Part shown: positions 50,658 through 59,397 of the stretch, piece after piece
How positions within the stretch are numbered: position 1 is the stretch's first letter
Layout: every line of letters begins with the position of its first letter
Source: Tunturiibacter gelidiferens
GTDB taxonomy: Bacteria; Acidobacteriota; Terriglobia; Terriglobales; Acidobacteriaceae
Length of the DNA stretch: 64,000 bases
Direction: 5' to 3'
NCBI RefSeq assembly: GCF_014201335.1
Contig: NZ_JACHEB010000004.1
Coordinates: 310,001-374,000 of the forward strand
Notes under the pieces: model-generated
What the model saw: the letters and a program-made list of their open reading frames with translations, nothing else
Database searches by the model: none
What the model was told of the DNA's origin: nothing
Program-made: the position numbers and the translations under genes

Positions 50658-52271
50658 TCAATGAAAGGTCATCGATCCGGTATGCATCCGGCTCTCCGCC
50701 AGGTCGAGCTCTCGTTGCAGGGTGCGCAGGACTTCGTCGTCAATCTGGTCTTCATTGCGCAGCCGGATGAGCGCATCACGCTCTGCTTGCAGTGCAGCGA
50801 GAACGGCTTCGTTTCGCTGAGCGAGGTTCCTCCCTGTCGCGGTATGTTCCTGCTCCAGAGGAATGGTATCCAGACGGTGTTGATATTGATCGATCAACTC
50901 CCGAAAGATGGGGGAGGTGTCGCGATTCTTAGACCGTGCGCGATGCAGATGGATGATTGCCTCGGTGGCCAGGACACGTCGAGCTTCCTGCTCTTCCCGA
51001 GTTGAGTGCGAAGAGTCGGAGAGGCCCATGATCCGAATCAGCCAAGGGAGCGTAAGTCCCTGGATGATCAGAGTCGCGACGATGAGGCAGAACGCAAGAT
51101 AGATGATCATGCTCCTTTGAGGGAAAGTCCTGCCTCCGGGGAGCATGTAAGGAAGAGACACCGCGGCGGCGAGAGAGAGTACGCCACGCATGCCTCCCCA
51201 TCCGATGATGAAGACGCGTCGTGGTTGCGGTTTGTCTGGTTGAAGGTTTTGAACCCAGCGCTTTACGGCGTAGGCGAGATAGGTTTCGCCGAAGACCCAG
51301 GTCATGCGGAGTGCGATGATGGCTGCGGAGAATCCGATGCCGTACTCGAGCAACACGGTATGGCTGATGCCGACGATTTGTCCGACGACGTAAGGGAGTT
51401 GGAGTCCGATGAGAACGAAGACGATGCCGTTGAGGATGAAGGTGAGTGCGTCCCAGACTGCGGTGGCTTGCAGGCGTACCTGAGAGGACATGTACTCCGG
51501 GCTTTTGCGGCTCATGTACATGCTGCATGCGATGACGGCCATCACTCCGGAGACGTGGAGACGGGTTCCAAGGAGATAGGCGCCGTAGGAGGCGAGGATG
51601 CTGATGACGATCTCAATGGGACCGTCATCAACCCACCTTTCGAACCAAGCGATGACGGCTCCGATGGCCAAACCGACGGCTACGCCGCCGCAAGTAAGAA
51701 ACACCAACTGGCCGATTCCTTCAATGAAGGAGGGCGTTCGTCCATTGAGCAGGATAGTCAGACCGAATTGCAGAGCGAGAAGGCCGGTGCCGTCGTTGAC
51801 GAGACTCTCGGCTTCGAGGATATCGACGATACGCTGAGGGAGTCCGACTCTTCGCGCGATGGAGGTTGCTGCGATAGCGTCTGTAGCGGCAACCACGGCG
51901 CCGAGGAGGACACCTGATTTCCAATCGAATCCGGGGAGAAGAGAACCTGCGGCCCACGCGAGCCCGAAGATAGTGAAGAGAACAAGGCCGACGGCGAGCA
52001 TGGCAATGCTGACGAAGTTGCGTTGGAACTCTCGCCAGGAGAGAGTCCATGCGGCCGAGTAAAGCAGTGGAGGAAGGAAGACGAGAAAGACCAGGTTTGG
52101 ATCCAGGCCGATGCGCGGCATGCCGGGTATGAAGCTCAAGATGAGTCCAGCGACGACGAGCAGGATTGGATATGGCACTTTGAGCTGTCGGGCGAGGCCA
52201 GCGAACACCACCACGAAGACTAGGAGCAGGAGGAAAACACCCTCTTCGGCCTGTACTCCGGCACCCGTCAT
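50658..52271 (-). CDS. Na+/H+ antiporter, CPA1 (NhaP) family
   Basis: This is a 12-13 helix transporter: VPYPILLVVAGLILSFIPG, LVFLPPLLYSAAW, GAVVAATDAIAATSIARRVG with the conserved ion-binding Asp, and ILEAESLVNDGTGLLALQFG with the Asn-Asp pair. A hydrophilic C-terminal tail of about 120 residues with EQEHTATGRNLAQRNEAVL and charged helices follows. It exchanges cytoplasmic Na+ or K+ for protons. The ATG at 52271 with AGAGG upstream is preferred over a TTG three codons earlier. Confidence 0.92.
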   Translation of the reverse strand: MTGAGVQAEEGVFLLLLVFVVVFAGLARQLKVPYPILLVVAGLILSFIPGMPRIGLDPNLVFLVFLPPLLYSAAWTLSWREFQRNFVSIAMLAVGLVLFTIFGLAWAAGSLLPGFDWKSGVLLGAVVAATDAIAATSIARRVGLPQRIVDILEAESLVNDGTGLLALQFGLTILLNGRTPSFIEGIGQLVFLTCGGVAVGLAIGAVIAWFERWVDDGPIEIVISILASYGAYLLGTRLHVSGVMAVIACSMYMSRKSPEYMSSQVRLQATAVWDALTFILNGIVFVLIGLQLPYVVGQIVGISHTVLLEYGIGFSAAIIALRMTWVFGETYLAYAVKRWVQNLQPDKPQPRRVFIIGWGGMRGVLSLAAAVSLPYMLPGGRTFPQRSMIIYLAFCLIVATLIIQGLTLPWLIRIMGLSDSSHSTREEQEARRVLATEAIIHLHRARSKNRDTSPIFRELIDQYQHRLDTIPLEQEHTATGRNLAQRNEAVLAALQAERDALIRLRNEDQIDDEVLRTLQRELDLAESRMHTGSMTFH

Positions 52272-52417
52272 AGAGCGCAACCTCTGATCGGACGGTTGTG
52301 TTGCGGGGTACGCGCGCTGAGAGGGGCGGAGGGCATGGACGTATTATCTCGCGCGAACTCTGCTGGTGATGAATAAGTCGATGATGAGGGTTTTGATTGG
52401 CAGCGAGGGAAAGAGAC

Positions 52418-52450
52418 TAGCGGCGGTTGTCGGTGGCGGGCTCGGGGTGG
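52418..52450. repeat. 33-bp direct repeat, left copy
   Basis: The 33 bases match 53064-53096 at 32 positions. On the minus strand they read HPEPATDNRR plus a stop, the exact C-terminus of the cation-efflux protein, although no gene leads into it here. The two copies enclose the small membrane gene at 52479-52976. Confidence 0.8.
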
Positions 52451-52478
52451 CTACGAGATCATCGACATATCGACTGCA

Positions 52479-52976
52479 TCAGTCTGCGGATTGAACAAAA
52501 GAAGCTGCAGATTGATGCAGTATAGTTTGGCGTCTCGCTTTGAGAAGGCCTATGAGAGTGCGCGCTACGACGAGCGATAACAAGATGTCCAAAACCATGT
52601 GCATCGCATCGGGTGCGGGGTGGTTCGGAGACGATGGGAGGATCTTGTAGGTCCGCGAAAGGAATCTCTGGTTTTGGATTGCCCTCGCGTTCGCTCCGAA
52701 GATGTATCGGATCCACCAGCTTTGAACTTGCATTGCTAACCACACGATCTTGCCACACAGACATAACCAAATGAGCCACAGCCAACGTCTCCAATAAGCG
52801 AGTGCAAAGAGCAGGCCGGGCAGAAGCATCAGAGATGCGAAGGTGATCGCAGCGAGGGGTGCTTCTCCTGATTTGACGACGGTGATCAGCCGGTTCCCCG
52901 GCTGATCGTTCCATGCACCCAGGGGGAACCAGAGGATGAGCTGAAAATAAAATGCCAGGATCAATTGAGCTATCAA
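52479..52976 (-). CDS. Four-helix hypothetical membrane protein (165 aa)
   Basis: Hydrophobic segments are IAQLILAFYFQLILWFPLGA, APLAAITFASLMLLPGLLFA, WLWLIWLCLCGKIVWLAM and MVLDILLSLVVARTLIGLL. Loops contain a WWIRYIFG motif. No family recognised. The gene sits between two copies of a 33-bp repeat derived from the end of the neighbouring cation-efflux gene and is less GC-rich than both flanking genes, so it was probably inserted there. Confidence 0.7.
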   Translation of the reverse strand: MIAQLILAFYFQLILWFPLGAWNDQPGNRLITVVKSGEAPLAAITFASLMLLPGLLFALAYWRRWLWLIWLCLCGKIVWLAMQVQSWWIRYIFGANARAIQNQRFLSRTYKILPSSPNHPAPDAMHMVLDILLSLVVARTLIGLLKARRQTILHQSAASFVQSAD

Positions 52977-53062
52977 CGCAGGTTTCAGATACTACATGGG
53001 AAGAGAGCGTAGCACAGGAGATTATTTGCTCAGAGTGTCTTAAGACCTTGCAGGGTTCTGAT

Positions 53063-54517
53063 TTAGCGGCGATTGTCGGTGGCGGGCTCGGGGTGGATGA
53101 GGAGGCGGGAGACTTCGGGGCAGTCGATTTTGAAGGCGTTTTCGAGGGCGGTGATGATCTCGTGGACGCGTGACATGGGGAGATCGTCGGGGAGGGTGCA
53201 GTGGCAGTTGACCTGGATGCGGTCGGCTCCGTTGTTGTGGGCGCGGGTGACGAAGACTTCGTGAATGTCGAGGATCTCGGGGAAGGCCTGGGCGCAGCGG
53301 CGGAGACGGACTTCGAGTTGGCGGTCGCGTTCGGCTGAGGCGGGGCGCTCGATGGTGGCGGGCTCGCTTTCGATGTGGGTGAGGATGGTGGAGATCTCGG
53401 GTACTTCGCGGCGGATGTCGGATTCGAGTTGCGTGACGAGTGCGTGGGCAGCGCTGAGGGACATCTTCTCGTCGACTTCGAGGTGCTGCTCGACGTGAAG
53501 GGTGTGGTTGTACTCCTGGACGCTGACGTCGTGGATGGCGAGGTTGGAGCGGGAGGCGACGGCGCGAATGCGATCGTGGAGGCTTTCGGCGGTGTCGGCG
53601 GTGGGGATGGAGTGGACGACGACGTCGGCACCGGGAAGATGACGGCGGACGGCGGCAGTGGCGGCCATGGTGATCTGCTCGGAGCGTTGGAAGGTGAGAT
53701 TGCGGGGCAGGCCGAGGGTTAGATCGGCGAAGTAGTTGGGGCCTGAGCGGCGGGTGCGGATGCGGTCGACGGAGAGGACACCGTCGATGGCGGCTACGTC
53801 GCGCATCATGTCGTCGGTCTGGGCGCGGGCTTCGATGGGGGTGGCGTCGGTGAGGGCGTCGATGGTGCGGCGGGCTAGGTTCCAGGTGACGTGGAGGATG
53901 ATGCCGGCGACGATGATAGCGGCGATGGGGTCGGCTAGTTCGAGTTGAGAGATCTGATAACGCTCGCCGATGAAACTGGCGGCGAGGCCCACGAGGACGG
54001 CCATGGAGGACCAGATGTCGGTGCGGAAGTGGATGGCGTCGGCTTCGAGGGCTTCGCTTCTGGTTTCGGTGGCGATGCGGTGGAGCTTGCGGGATCGCGT
54101 GTAGTCGACGGTGATGGAGAGGAGCAGGACGAGGAAGGGCCAGATGGAGAATTTGAGTGCGAGATGTTCGCGATGGGCGATGCGGCGAATGGCTTCGGTG
54201 AGGATCCAGACACAGGAGCCGAGCATGAGAACGGATTCGATTGCGGCAGAGAGGCTTTCGATCTTGCCGTGACCGTAGGTGTGGTCGGCGTCTGCGGGGC
54301 GGTCGGAGACCTGGACGGAGAAGAGGGTGATGCCGGCGGCGATGAGATCGATGCCGGAGTGGGCGGCTTCGGAGAGCATGCCGAGGGAGCCGGTGAGGAT
54401 GCCAGTGAGAAGTTTGAAGAGAGTTACGGCGAAGGCGGCGATGACGGAGAAGAGCGCGGCGGAGCGTTTCTCGCTGTGAGGGGTTGCGGCTTGTTCGGGC
54501 TGGGCCGTTGTACTCAT
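53063..54517 (-). CDS. Cation diffusion facilitator with extended C-terminus (484 aa)
   Basis: The ATG at 54517 gives MSTTAQPEQAATPHSEKRS and then the CDF membrane domain: SLGMLSEAAHSGIDLIAAG with the metal-binding His and Asp of helix II, DADHTYGHGKIESLSA, and a second site EALEADAIHFRTDIWSS. The C-terminal cytoplasmic part runs to about 210 residues and seems to hold two ferredoxin-like ZT domains, where most family members have one. It exports zinc, cobalt, iron or manganese by proton exchange. A longer open frame upstream reads through the MFS gene in the wrong frame and is rejected. Confidence 0.92.
   Translation of the reverse strand: MSTTAQPEQAATPHSEKRSAALFSVIAAFAVTLFKLLTGILTGSLGMLSEAAHSGIDLIAAGITLFSVQVSDRPADADHTYGHGKIESLSAAIESVLMLGSCVWILTEAIRRIAHREHLALKFSIWPFLVLLLSITVDYTRSRKLHRIATETRSEALEADAIHFRTDIWSSMAVLVGLAASFIGERYQISQLELADPIAAIIVAGIILHVTWNLARRTIDALTDATPIEARAQTDDMMRDVAAIDGVLSVDRIRTRRSGPNYFADLTLGLPRNLTFQRSEQITMAATAAVRRHLPGADVVVHSIPTADTAESLHDRIRAVASRSNLAIHDVSVQEYNHTLHVEQHLEVDEKMSLSAAHALVTQLESDIRREVPEISTILTHIESEPATIERPASAERDRQLEVRLRRCAQAFPEILDIHEVFVTRAHNNGADRIQVNCHCTLPDDLPMSRVHEIITALENAFKIDCPEVSRLLIHPEPATDNRR
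53064..53096. repeat. 33-bp direct repeat, right copy
   Basis: This copy is the genuine 3' end of the cation-efflux gene and matches 52418-52450 at 32 of 33 positions. Confidence 0.8.
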
Positions 54518-54546
54518 CAGGAAGATGGTACAGGGTTTTGAAGGGG

Positions 54547-55902
54547 TCAGGTTTTGTGCTGGCGGCGACGTGTTTCGGCGCGTAGATAGAACATGATGGC
54601 GGCGCCGAGGAGCATGGGGAGGCTCATGAAGAGGAGGCCGCGCTGATAGTCGCCGGTGAGGTCTTTTGCGAAGCCGACGAAGTAGGGTCCGAGGAAGCCT
54701 CCGATCATGCCGATCATGTTCATCGTTGCGATGCCTGCGGCGGCTGATCGCCCTTGAAAGAAGCTTCCGGGGAGGGACCAGAGGGGTCCTTGCATGGCGT
54801 TGTAGGCGATGATGATCGTGCCAATGGAGGCTACGACGCTGATTGGGTTTGTCGACAGACTGCAGGCGAGGAAGCCGGCGGAGATGAGAAACGCCCATGG
54901 GATGACGTGCATGTAGCGCGGGTAGTTGCTCTCGGGGGTGCGGCGTTGGACGCGGTCGGAGTAGATAGCGTTGAGCAGCATGGCGGCTGCGCCGAGCAGA
55001 CTGAGTGCGGCGATGATGTAGCCGACTTTTGAGGTGTTGAGGTGCGTAGCGCGCTGAATGATGTCGGGAGCGACGTAGGTGTAGGCGTAGGAGGAGCCGA
55101 GCATCAACAACATGAAGATGCCGACCTGCCAGACGCGCGGGTCGAGAAGGGCGGCGCCGAGAGCGTGGCTGTTCTCGCCGACGAGTGATGGGTCGTTGCG
55201 GACGTGATGGGTGATCCAGGTGCGCTCGTCTTCGGTGAGCCACGTGGCTTGCTGGGGGCCGTCGGGGAGGAGGAACAGGAAGACTATGCCGAGGAGAATC
55301 GCGGGGATACCTTCGACGAGGAAGAGCCATTGCCAGCCGCGAAGGCCGAGGTGGCCATCGAGGTTAAGGAGTGGGCCTGCGATGAGGCCGGTGACGACGG
55401 AGCTGAGCGGGAGCGAGATGTAAAAGCGGCTGATGGCGCGGGCGCGGAGCTCCTGCGGGAACCATTGCGTGAGGTAGAAGATGACGCCGGGGAAGAATCC
55501 GGCTTCGGCGACGCCGAGGAAGAAGCGCGCGGTGTAGAACTGCCATGGGGTGCGGACGAAGAGCATGGCGATGGCGATGATTCCCCAGGTGACCATGATG
55601 CGGGAGAGCCAGCGGCGGGCTCCGAAGCGATAGAGCAGGAGGTTTGAGGGGATTTCGCAGGCGGCGTAGCTGAGGAAGAAGAGGCCTGCGCCGAATCCGT
55701 AGACGGTGGCGCTGAAGTGGAGGTCGCGGTTCATCTGGAGTGAGGCGAAGCTGATGTTGACGCGGTCGATGTAGGCTGCGCCGTAGCCGAGGGCGATGAG
55801 AGGGATCAGGCGTCGGGTCGCTTTGCGCATGGCGGATGCGCCGATGGTTGCGTCATCTGAGACTGGAGGCCCGTCAAGAATGGGGAGCGGAGTAGAGGCC
55901 AT
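54547..55902 (-). CDS. MFS transporter, anion:cation symporter type
   Basis: Twelve membrane helices are seen, with ALGYGAAYIDRVNISFASLQ at the first helix (the ACS family D-R-x-N motif) and RFFLGVAEAGFFPGVIFYLT, typical of tartrate, phthalate and galactonate/hexuronate transporters. Length of 451 residues is normal. The substrate, probably a sugar acid or other carboxylate, cannot be fixed. It is transcribed in the same direction as the CDF gene 29 bases downstream, which may be in the same transcript though unrelated in function. Confidence 0.9.
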   Translation of the reverse strand: MASTPLPILDGPPVSDDATIGASAMRKATRRLIPLIALGYGAAYIDRVNISFASLQMNRDLHFSATVYGFGAGLFFLSYAACEIPSNLLLYRFGARRWLSRIMVTWGIIAIAMLFVRTPWQFYTARFFLGVAEAGFFPGVIFYLTQWFPQELRARAISRFYISLPLSSVVTGLIAGPLLNLDGHLGLRGWQWLFLVEGIPAILLGIVFLFLLPDGPQQATWLTEDERTWITHHVRNDPSLVGENSHALGAALLDPRVWQVGIFMLLMLGSSYAYTYVAPDIIQRATHLNTSKVGYIIAALSLLGAAAMLLNAIYSDRVQRRTPESNYPRYMHVIPWAFLISAGFLACSLSTNPISVVASIGTIIIAYNAMQGPLWSLPGSFFQGRSAAAGIATMNMIGMIGGFLGPYFVGFAKDLTGDYQRGLLFMSLPMLLGAAIMFYLRAETRRRQHKT

Positions 55903-56040
55903 TGGATTTCCATCTCATCGGGTGGTGGTATGTGCGGTTCAGGGCTGGGGAACTGAGGGGAATATACCACTGGAGGTGGCTTGAGAGTGCGGGTCTTGTT
56001 GTATCGTCGGCTGATTGGATAAAGGTTCTGGAGGGTTTCG

Positions 56041-56541
56041 ATGGTGATGAAAGCTCGAAGTGTTCTTGCTGCGATTGTGCTGGCGCTGATGCTTTTCGTA
56101 GCCGTCGGTAGCTCAAGCGGTCAACAGGGAGCGCTGAGTGCTGATCAGGGGCAGGTTGTCGATACGGTGAAGGCTATCTTCGCAGCGGCTGCTTTGGATG
56201 ATCTTGCGAAGTTTCATGCGGTGGTTGCGCCTGGGTTTTACCTCTACGATGCGGGGGCGCGATTCGATGGGGACGCGATCATGACGTTGATCAAGGGAGA
56301 ACATGCGAAGGGGAGGCGGTATGAGTGGAACGTTACGGAGCCCGACGTGCACGTTATTGGCGACACGGCTTGGATCGCTTACGTGAATAGAGGAGGCGTT
56401 ACGGATGCTTCTGGGACGGTGCCGCAGGAGTGGCTTGAGTCGGCGTTTCTTGAGAGGCGGGGCGGGGTTTGGAAGATTGTGTTCATGCATAGTACCCGCG
56501 TGCCTGCGGCTCCGCCGGCTTCGACTGTGTCGATGCGATAG
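56041..56541 (+). CDS. Secreted SnoaL/DUF4440-like protein (166 aa)
   Basis: A signal peptide (LAAIVLALMLFVAVGSSSG) precedes an NTF2-like fold: VVDTVKAIFAAAALDDLAKF, HAVVAPGFYLYDAGARFDGD, DVHVIGDTAWIAYVNRGGV and WLESAFLERRGGVWKIVFMH, as in DUF4440 proteins. These bind small ligands, and a few are enzymes. The gene lies alone between two minus-strand genes. Confidence 0.82.
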   Translation: MVMKARSVLAAIVLALMLFVAVGSSSGQQGALSADQGQVVDTVKAIFAAAALDDLAKFHAVVAPGFYLYDAGARFDGDAIMTLIKGEHAKGRRYEWNVTEPDVHVIGDTAWIAYVNRGGVTDASGTVPQEWLESAFLERRGGVWKIVFMHSTRVPAAPPASTVSMR

Positions 56542-56545
56542 TTCG

Positions 56546-57325
56546 TCAGGGTTTGGTGGCGTGGTAGAGGCCGGCGGTGCCGAAGGTGTAACTGGTCCAG
56601 GTGGCGTTGGTGAAGCCGGCGGCTTTGATGAGCTGGAGCATCCGTGGCGGGCGGGGGAAGCGTTCAACCGACGCGGGAAGGTAGCTGTAGGCGGCGGGTT
56701 TGCCGGAGATGAGGCCGCCAAGGCGAGGGAGGATGGATTTGAAGTAGAGATTGTAGAGTGCGCCGGTGAGGCCTTCGGGCTGGTTGGCTTCGAGGATGCC
56801 GAGTTGGCCGCCAGGGCGAAGGATGCGGTGGAGTTCGGTGAGGCCCGCTTCGTAGTTGGAGAGATTGCGGAAACCGAAGGCGGAGGTGACGAGATCGATG
56901 GAGGCGTCGGCGATGGGGAGGTGGAGGGCGTCGGCTTCGATCGGGACGATGTTGTGAGGGGCGAACTTTTCTGCGCCGCGGGAGAGCATCTGGTGGGAGA
57001 AGTCTACGGCGAGGATGGGGGCGGCTTCGGAGGTGTGGGGGCGGTGTTGGTAGAGCGCCATGGTCATGTCGCCTGTGCCGCAGCAGAGGTCGAGAGCGAC
57101 GGCTTCGGGATGTTGCAGGATTGGGCGGAAGAGTTTGGCTGTGCGGTTCCACCAGTAGCGGTCGATGCCGACGGAGAGGAGGTGGTTGGCGCGGTCGTAG
57201 GTGGGGGCGATGGTGTCGAACATCTGCTGGACGGAGGTGGCGGCGGCTTGCTCGGTGGTGATGCCGGCGGGGCGAGCTCCGGTGGAGCGCTCGTGTTCGG
57301 GTTTTAACGGAGTGATGGATGCCAT
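56546..57325 (-). CDS. ubiE: Demethylmenaquinone/ubiquinone methyltransferase
   Basis: The sequence shows MFDTIAPTYDRANHLLSVGI, then YWWNRTAKLFRPIL, the SAM motif ALDLCCGTGDMTMALY, and ASIDLVTSAFGFRNLSNYEA, all signatures of UbiE/MenG. In an acidobacterium the product is most likely menaquinone, so menG is an equally fitting name. Methylation is the last step of quinone synthesis and supplies the bc complex encoded at 24-25 kb. Length of 259 residues is normal. Confidence 0.95.
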   Translation of the reverse strand: MASITPLKPEHERSTGARPAGITTEQAAATSVQQMFDTIAPTYDRANHLLSVGIDRYWWNRTAKLFRPILQHPEAVALDLCCGTGDMTMALYQHRPHTSEAAPILAVDFSHQMLSRGAEKFAPHNIVPIEADALHLPIADASIDLVTSAFGFRNLSNYEAGLTELHRILRPGGQLGILEANQPEGLTGALYNLYFKSILPRLGGLISGKPAAYSYLPASVERFPRPPRMLQLIKAAGFTNATWTSYTFGTAGLYHATKP

Positions 57326-57393
57326 TATTTCATCAGAAGGCTATGACTCTAGTGATTGAAGACTATGGTTAGTCAGTGAGTTTTGACCCTGCG

Positions 57394-58113
57394 TTATATT
57401 GGGTCTTGTAATCGCTCGCTGGCAACTGTGCGTTGAAAGATAAGCCTGAAGGGCTGACCTTGAGTCCATGTCCCCTCAATTTCGTTACCGTCTTTACTTA
57501 GTGTCCCAATATATGAACTATGAGTAGATTTCACTGTGAACTTAAGAACATTATCGTTGAAGCTAACTTTGCTGATTTGTATTCCGTTAAAGCCTTGATT
57601 TAGGCCGTTAAGTGAACCTTCGATTCTCGTATACGTCGTGGTATTTAGATGGAGAGCGAGTTCCAACTGTTTGCCATTTTCATCTAGCTTACCCTTCCAG
57701 TCGCCGCCTATGGGAATGGGTGATAGCACTCTGTTTGACTCACTTAGCCGCCTGAACTTTAAGTTCAAGCGTTTGCCTTCTATCCAAATCCCACTGATTT
57801 CAGTGCCATCTTCATTCATCTTTCCTTCATAGGAACCCTTTACCTGAGAGACGGATAATTTGAGGGTCGTGCCGTCAAAGGTGATGGTGTCTACCGGAAT
57901 CCCTGGCGAGTCCTGATCAAGGCTGTCGATCGTTGCCTCAAGGGTGCCGCTTGGCGATGAGTTGATATGGAGAACGAGACGTAGTTTTGTGCCGTCGACC
58001 TTGAAAGCTCCTTGCCAATCGCCTGCGACGGAACTTTGCGCCTCTGCTGTCAACGACCCTAAACAGATGACAGCCAGAATTAGTAGCAAGAGTACTGATT
58101 TACTGGTGTGCAT
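57394..58113 (-). CDS. Secreted protein with two tandem beta domains (239 aa)
   Basis: A signal peptide ([19 protein letters not shown]) is followed by two copies of a domain of about 100 residues. The first contains [20 protein letters not shown] and [20 protein letters not shown]; the second [20 protein letters not shown] and [20 protein letters not shown]. The pattern is a lipocalin-like barrel seen in many exported soil-bacterial proteins. The ATG overlaps the aroB stop by 14 bases, so it is cotranscribed with aroB. Lower GC than aroB suggests later arrival. Confidence 0.75.
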   Translation of the reverse strand: MHTSKSVLLLLILAVICLGSLTAEAQSSVAGDWQGAFKVDGTKLRLVLHINSSPSGTLEATIDSLDQDSPGIPVDTITFDGTTLKLSVSQVKGSYEGKMNEDGTEISGIWIEGKRLNLKFRRLSESNRVLSPIPIGGDWKGKLDENGKQLELALHLNTTTYTRIEGSLNGLNQGFNGIQISKVSFNDNVLKFTVKSTHSSYIGTLSKDGNEIEGTWTQGQPFRLIFQRTVASERLQDPI

Positions 58114-59242
58114 TTACGAATCTCAGGGGTGCGTCAACCACTTTGCGCATCAATATGAGCATGTGGTTGGTGGCGGCTAAGAGTTCGGGCTCGGTTACGT
58201 TGCGGACGATTTGTACTTTGCCGATGGCGGTGGGGAGGATGAAGGAGCGGATGCCGCTGCGGTTTTTCTTGTCGCGGGAGGTGAGAGCTACTAGTTTTTC
58301 GGCGGTGGCTTTGAAGGTGGGGAGCGGGCCGTAGCGGAGGATGAGTTTGGTGATGCGCTCGGCTTCTTTGGGCTTGATGGTTTTGCGTGCGATGGCTACG
58401 TTGAGCGCGGCGATTGAGCCCCAGGCTACGGCTTCTCCGTGGAGGAGCTGCTGGTAGTTGGTGGCGGCTTCGATGGCGTGGCCGATGGTATGGCCGAAGT
58501 TCAGGATCATGCGGAGGCCGGACTCTTTTTCGTCTTTGCTGACGACGTCGGCTTTGACGCGGACTGAGGCGGCTACTACTTTCGTCAGAGCTTTGGTGTC
58601 GGCGTTTTTCTTTGTGTTGAGGATGGCTGCGGCGTTCTGTTCCATGTAGCGGAAGAGCTTGGCGTCGTAGATGATTCCGGCTTTGATGGACTCCTGCAGG
58701 CCGGCGCGGAGCTCGGCTGGGGGAAGGGTGCGGAGGAGGTCGGTGTCGGCGAGTACGGCTTGCGGGTGGTGAAAGCTGCCGATGAGGTTTTTCCCTGCGG
58801 CGAGGTTGACGCCGGTTTTGCCGCCGATGGAGGAGTCGACTTGCGCTAGTAGCGTGGTGGGGATTTGGACGTAGCGGATGCCGCGCATGTAGATGGCGGC
58901 GAGGAAGCCGGTGATGTCGCCGATGACGCCGCCACCGAAGGCGAGAAGGAGAGAGTCGCGGTCGGCCCCGGCGGTGGCGAGTTGCTGGGCGAGGGATTCG
59001 ACGCTCGACATGCGCTTGTAGCGCTCGCCCGCGGGGTGGAAGAGGACTGTTGGAGGGTCTTTGAATGAGGCTAGGAAGGGTTTCGACCAGAGGGCCCAGA
59101 TGTTGGGAGAGGTGACGATGAAGGGTCGGAAGGGTTTGCCGGGGTTGAGCTTTGTCAGGCGCGGATGGAGGGTGCGGAGTAGGCCGGAGGCGATGGTGAC
59201 GTCGTATTTTGCGGAGGGCGTGTTGACTGGGATGACGGGCAC
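58100..59242 (-). CDS. aroB: 3-dehydroquinate synthase
   Basis: The barrel motifs are clear: [20 protein letters not shown] binds [23 protein letters not shown] and [20 protein letters not shown] follow, and [20 protein letters not shown] carries zinc ligands. The first reliable part is [15 protein letters not shown], so the GTG at 59242 is taken as the start; an upstream extension to 59323 reads through the mosaic repeat. The enzyme makes dehydroquinate from DAHP in the shikimate path. Confidence 0.93.
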   Translation of the reverse strand: MPVIPVNTPSAKYDVTIASGLLRTLHPRLTKLNPGKPFRPFIVTSPNIWALWSKPFLASFKDPPTVLFHPAGERYKRMSSVESLAQQLATAGADRDSLLLAFGGGVIGDITGFLAAIYMRGIRYVQIPTTLLAQVDSSIGGKTGVNLAAGKNLIGSFHHPQAVLADTDLLRTLPPAELRAGLQESIKAGIIYDAKLFRYMEQNAAAILNTKKNADTKALTKVVAASVRVKADVVSKDEKESGLRMILNFGHTIGHAIEAATNYQQLLHGEAVAWGSIAALNVAIARKTIKPKEAERITKLILRYGPLPTFKATAEKLVALTSRDKKNRSGIRSFILPTAIGKVQIVRNVTEPELLAATNHMLILMRKVVDAPLRFVNAHQ

Positions 59243-59278
59243 AGTGTCTTCATCGTACCGCAGGTGCTTTGGTGTGCG

Positions 59279-59377
59279 TGTCCTGCCGGACGGGCCCGCT
59301 GCGCGCGGGGCGGGCGTTCGCACGCCTCTTTAACTTGTGTTAGGCAGGATGAAGGCTGCCGCCTCCCGTTGGTCGGC
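59279..59377. repeat. Mosaic spacer repeat, copy C
   Basis: Block 3 TGTCCTGCCGGACGGGCC (59279-59296) and block 2 CCTCCCGTTGGTCGGC (59362-59377, identical to copy B) lie in the spacer between divergent aroB and nadB; block 1 is missing. Confidence 0.6.
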
Positions 59378-59397
59378 AAATGATCTAGCATCAATGT

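Noticed and set aside
54518-55330. N-terminal extension of the cation-efflux frame
   Set aside because: It reads through the MFS gene in another frame on the same strand, gives Arg/His-rich sequence, and the normal family start is at 54517.
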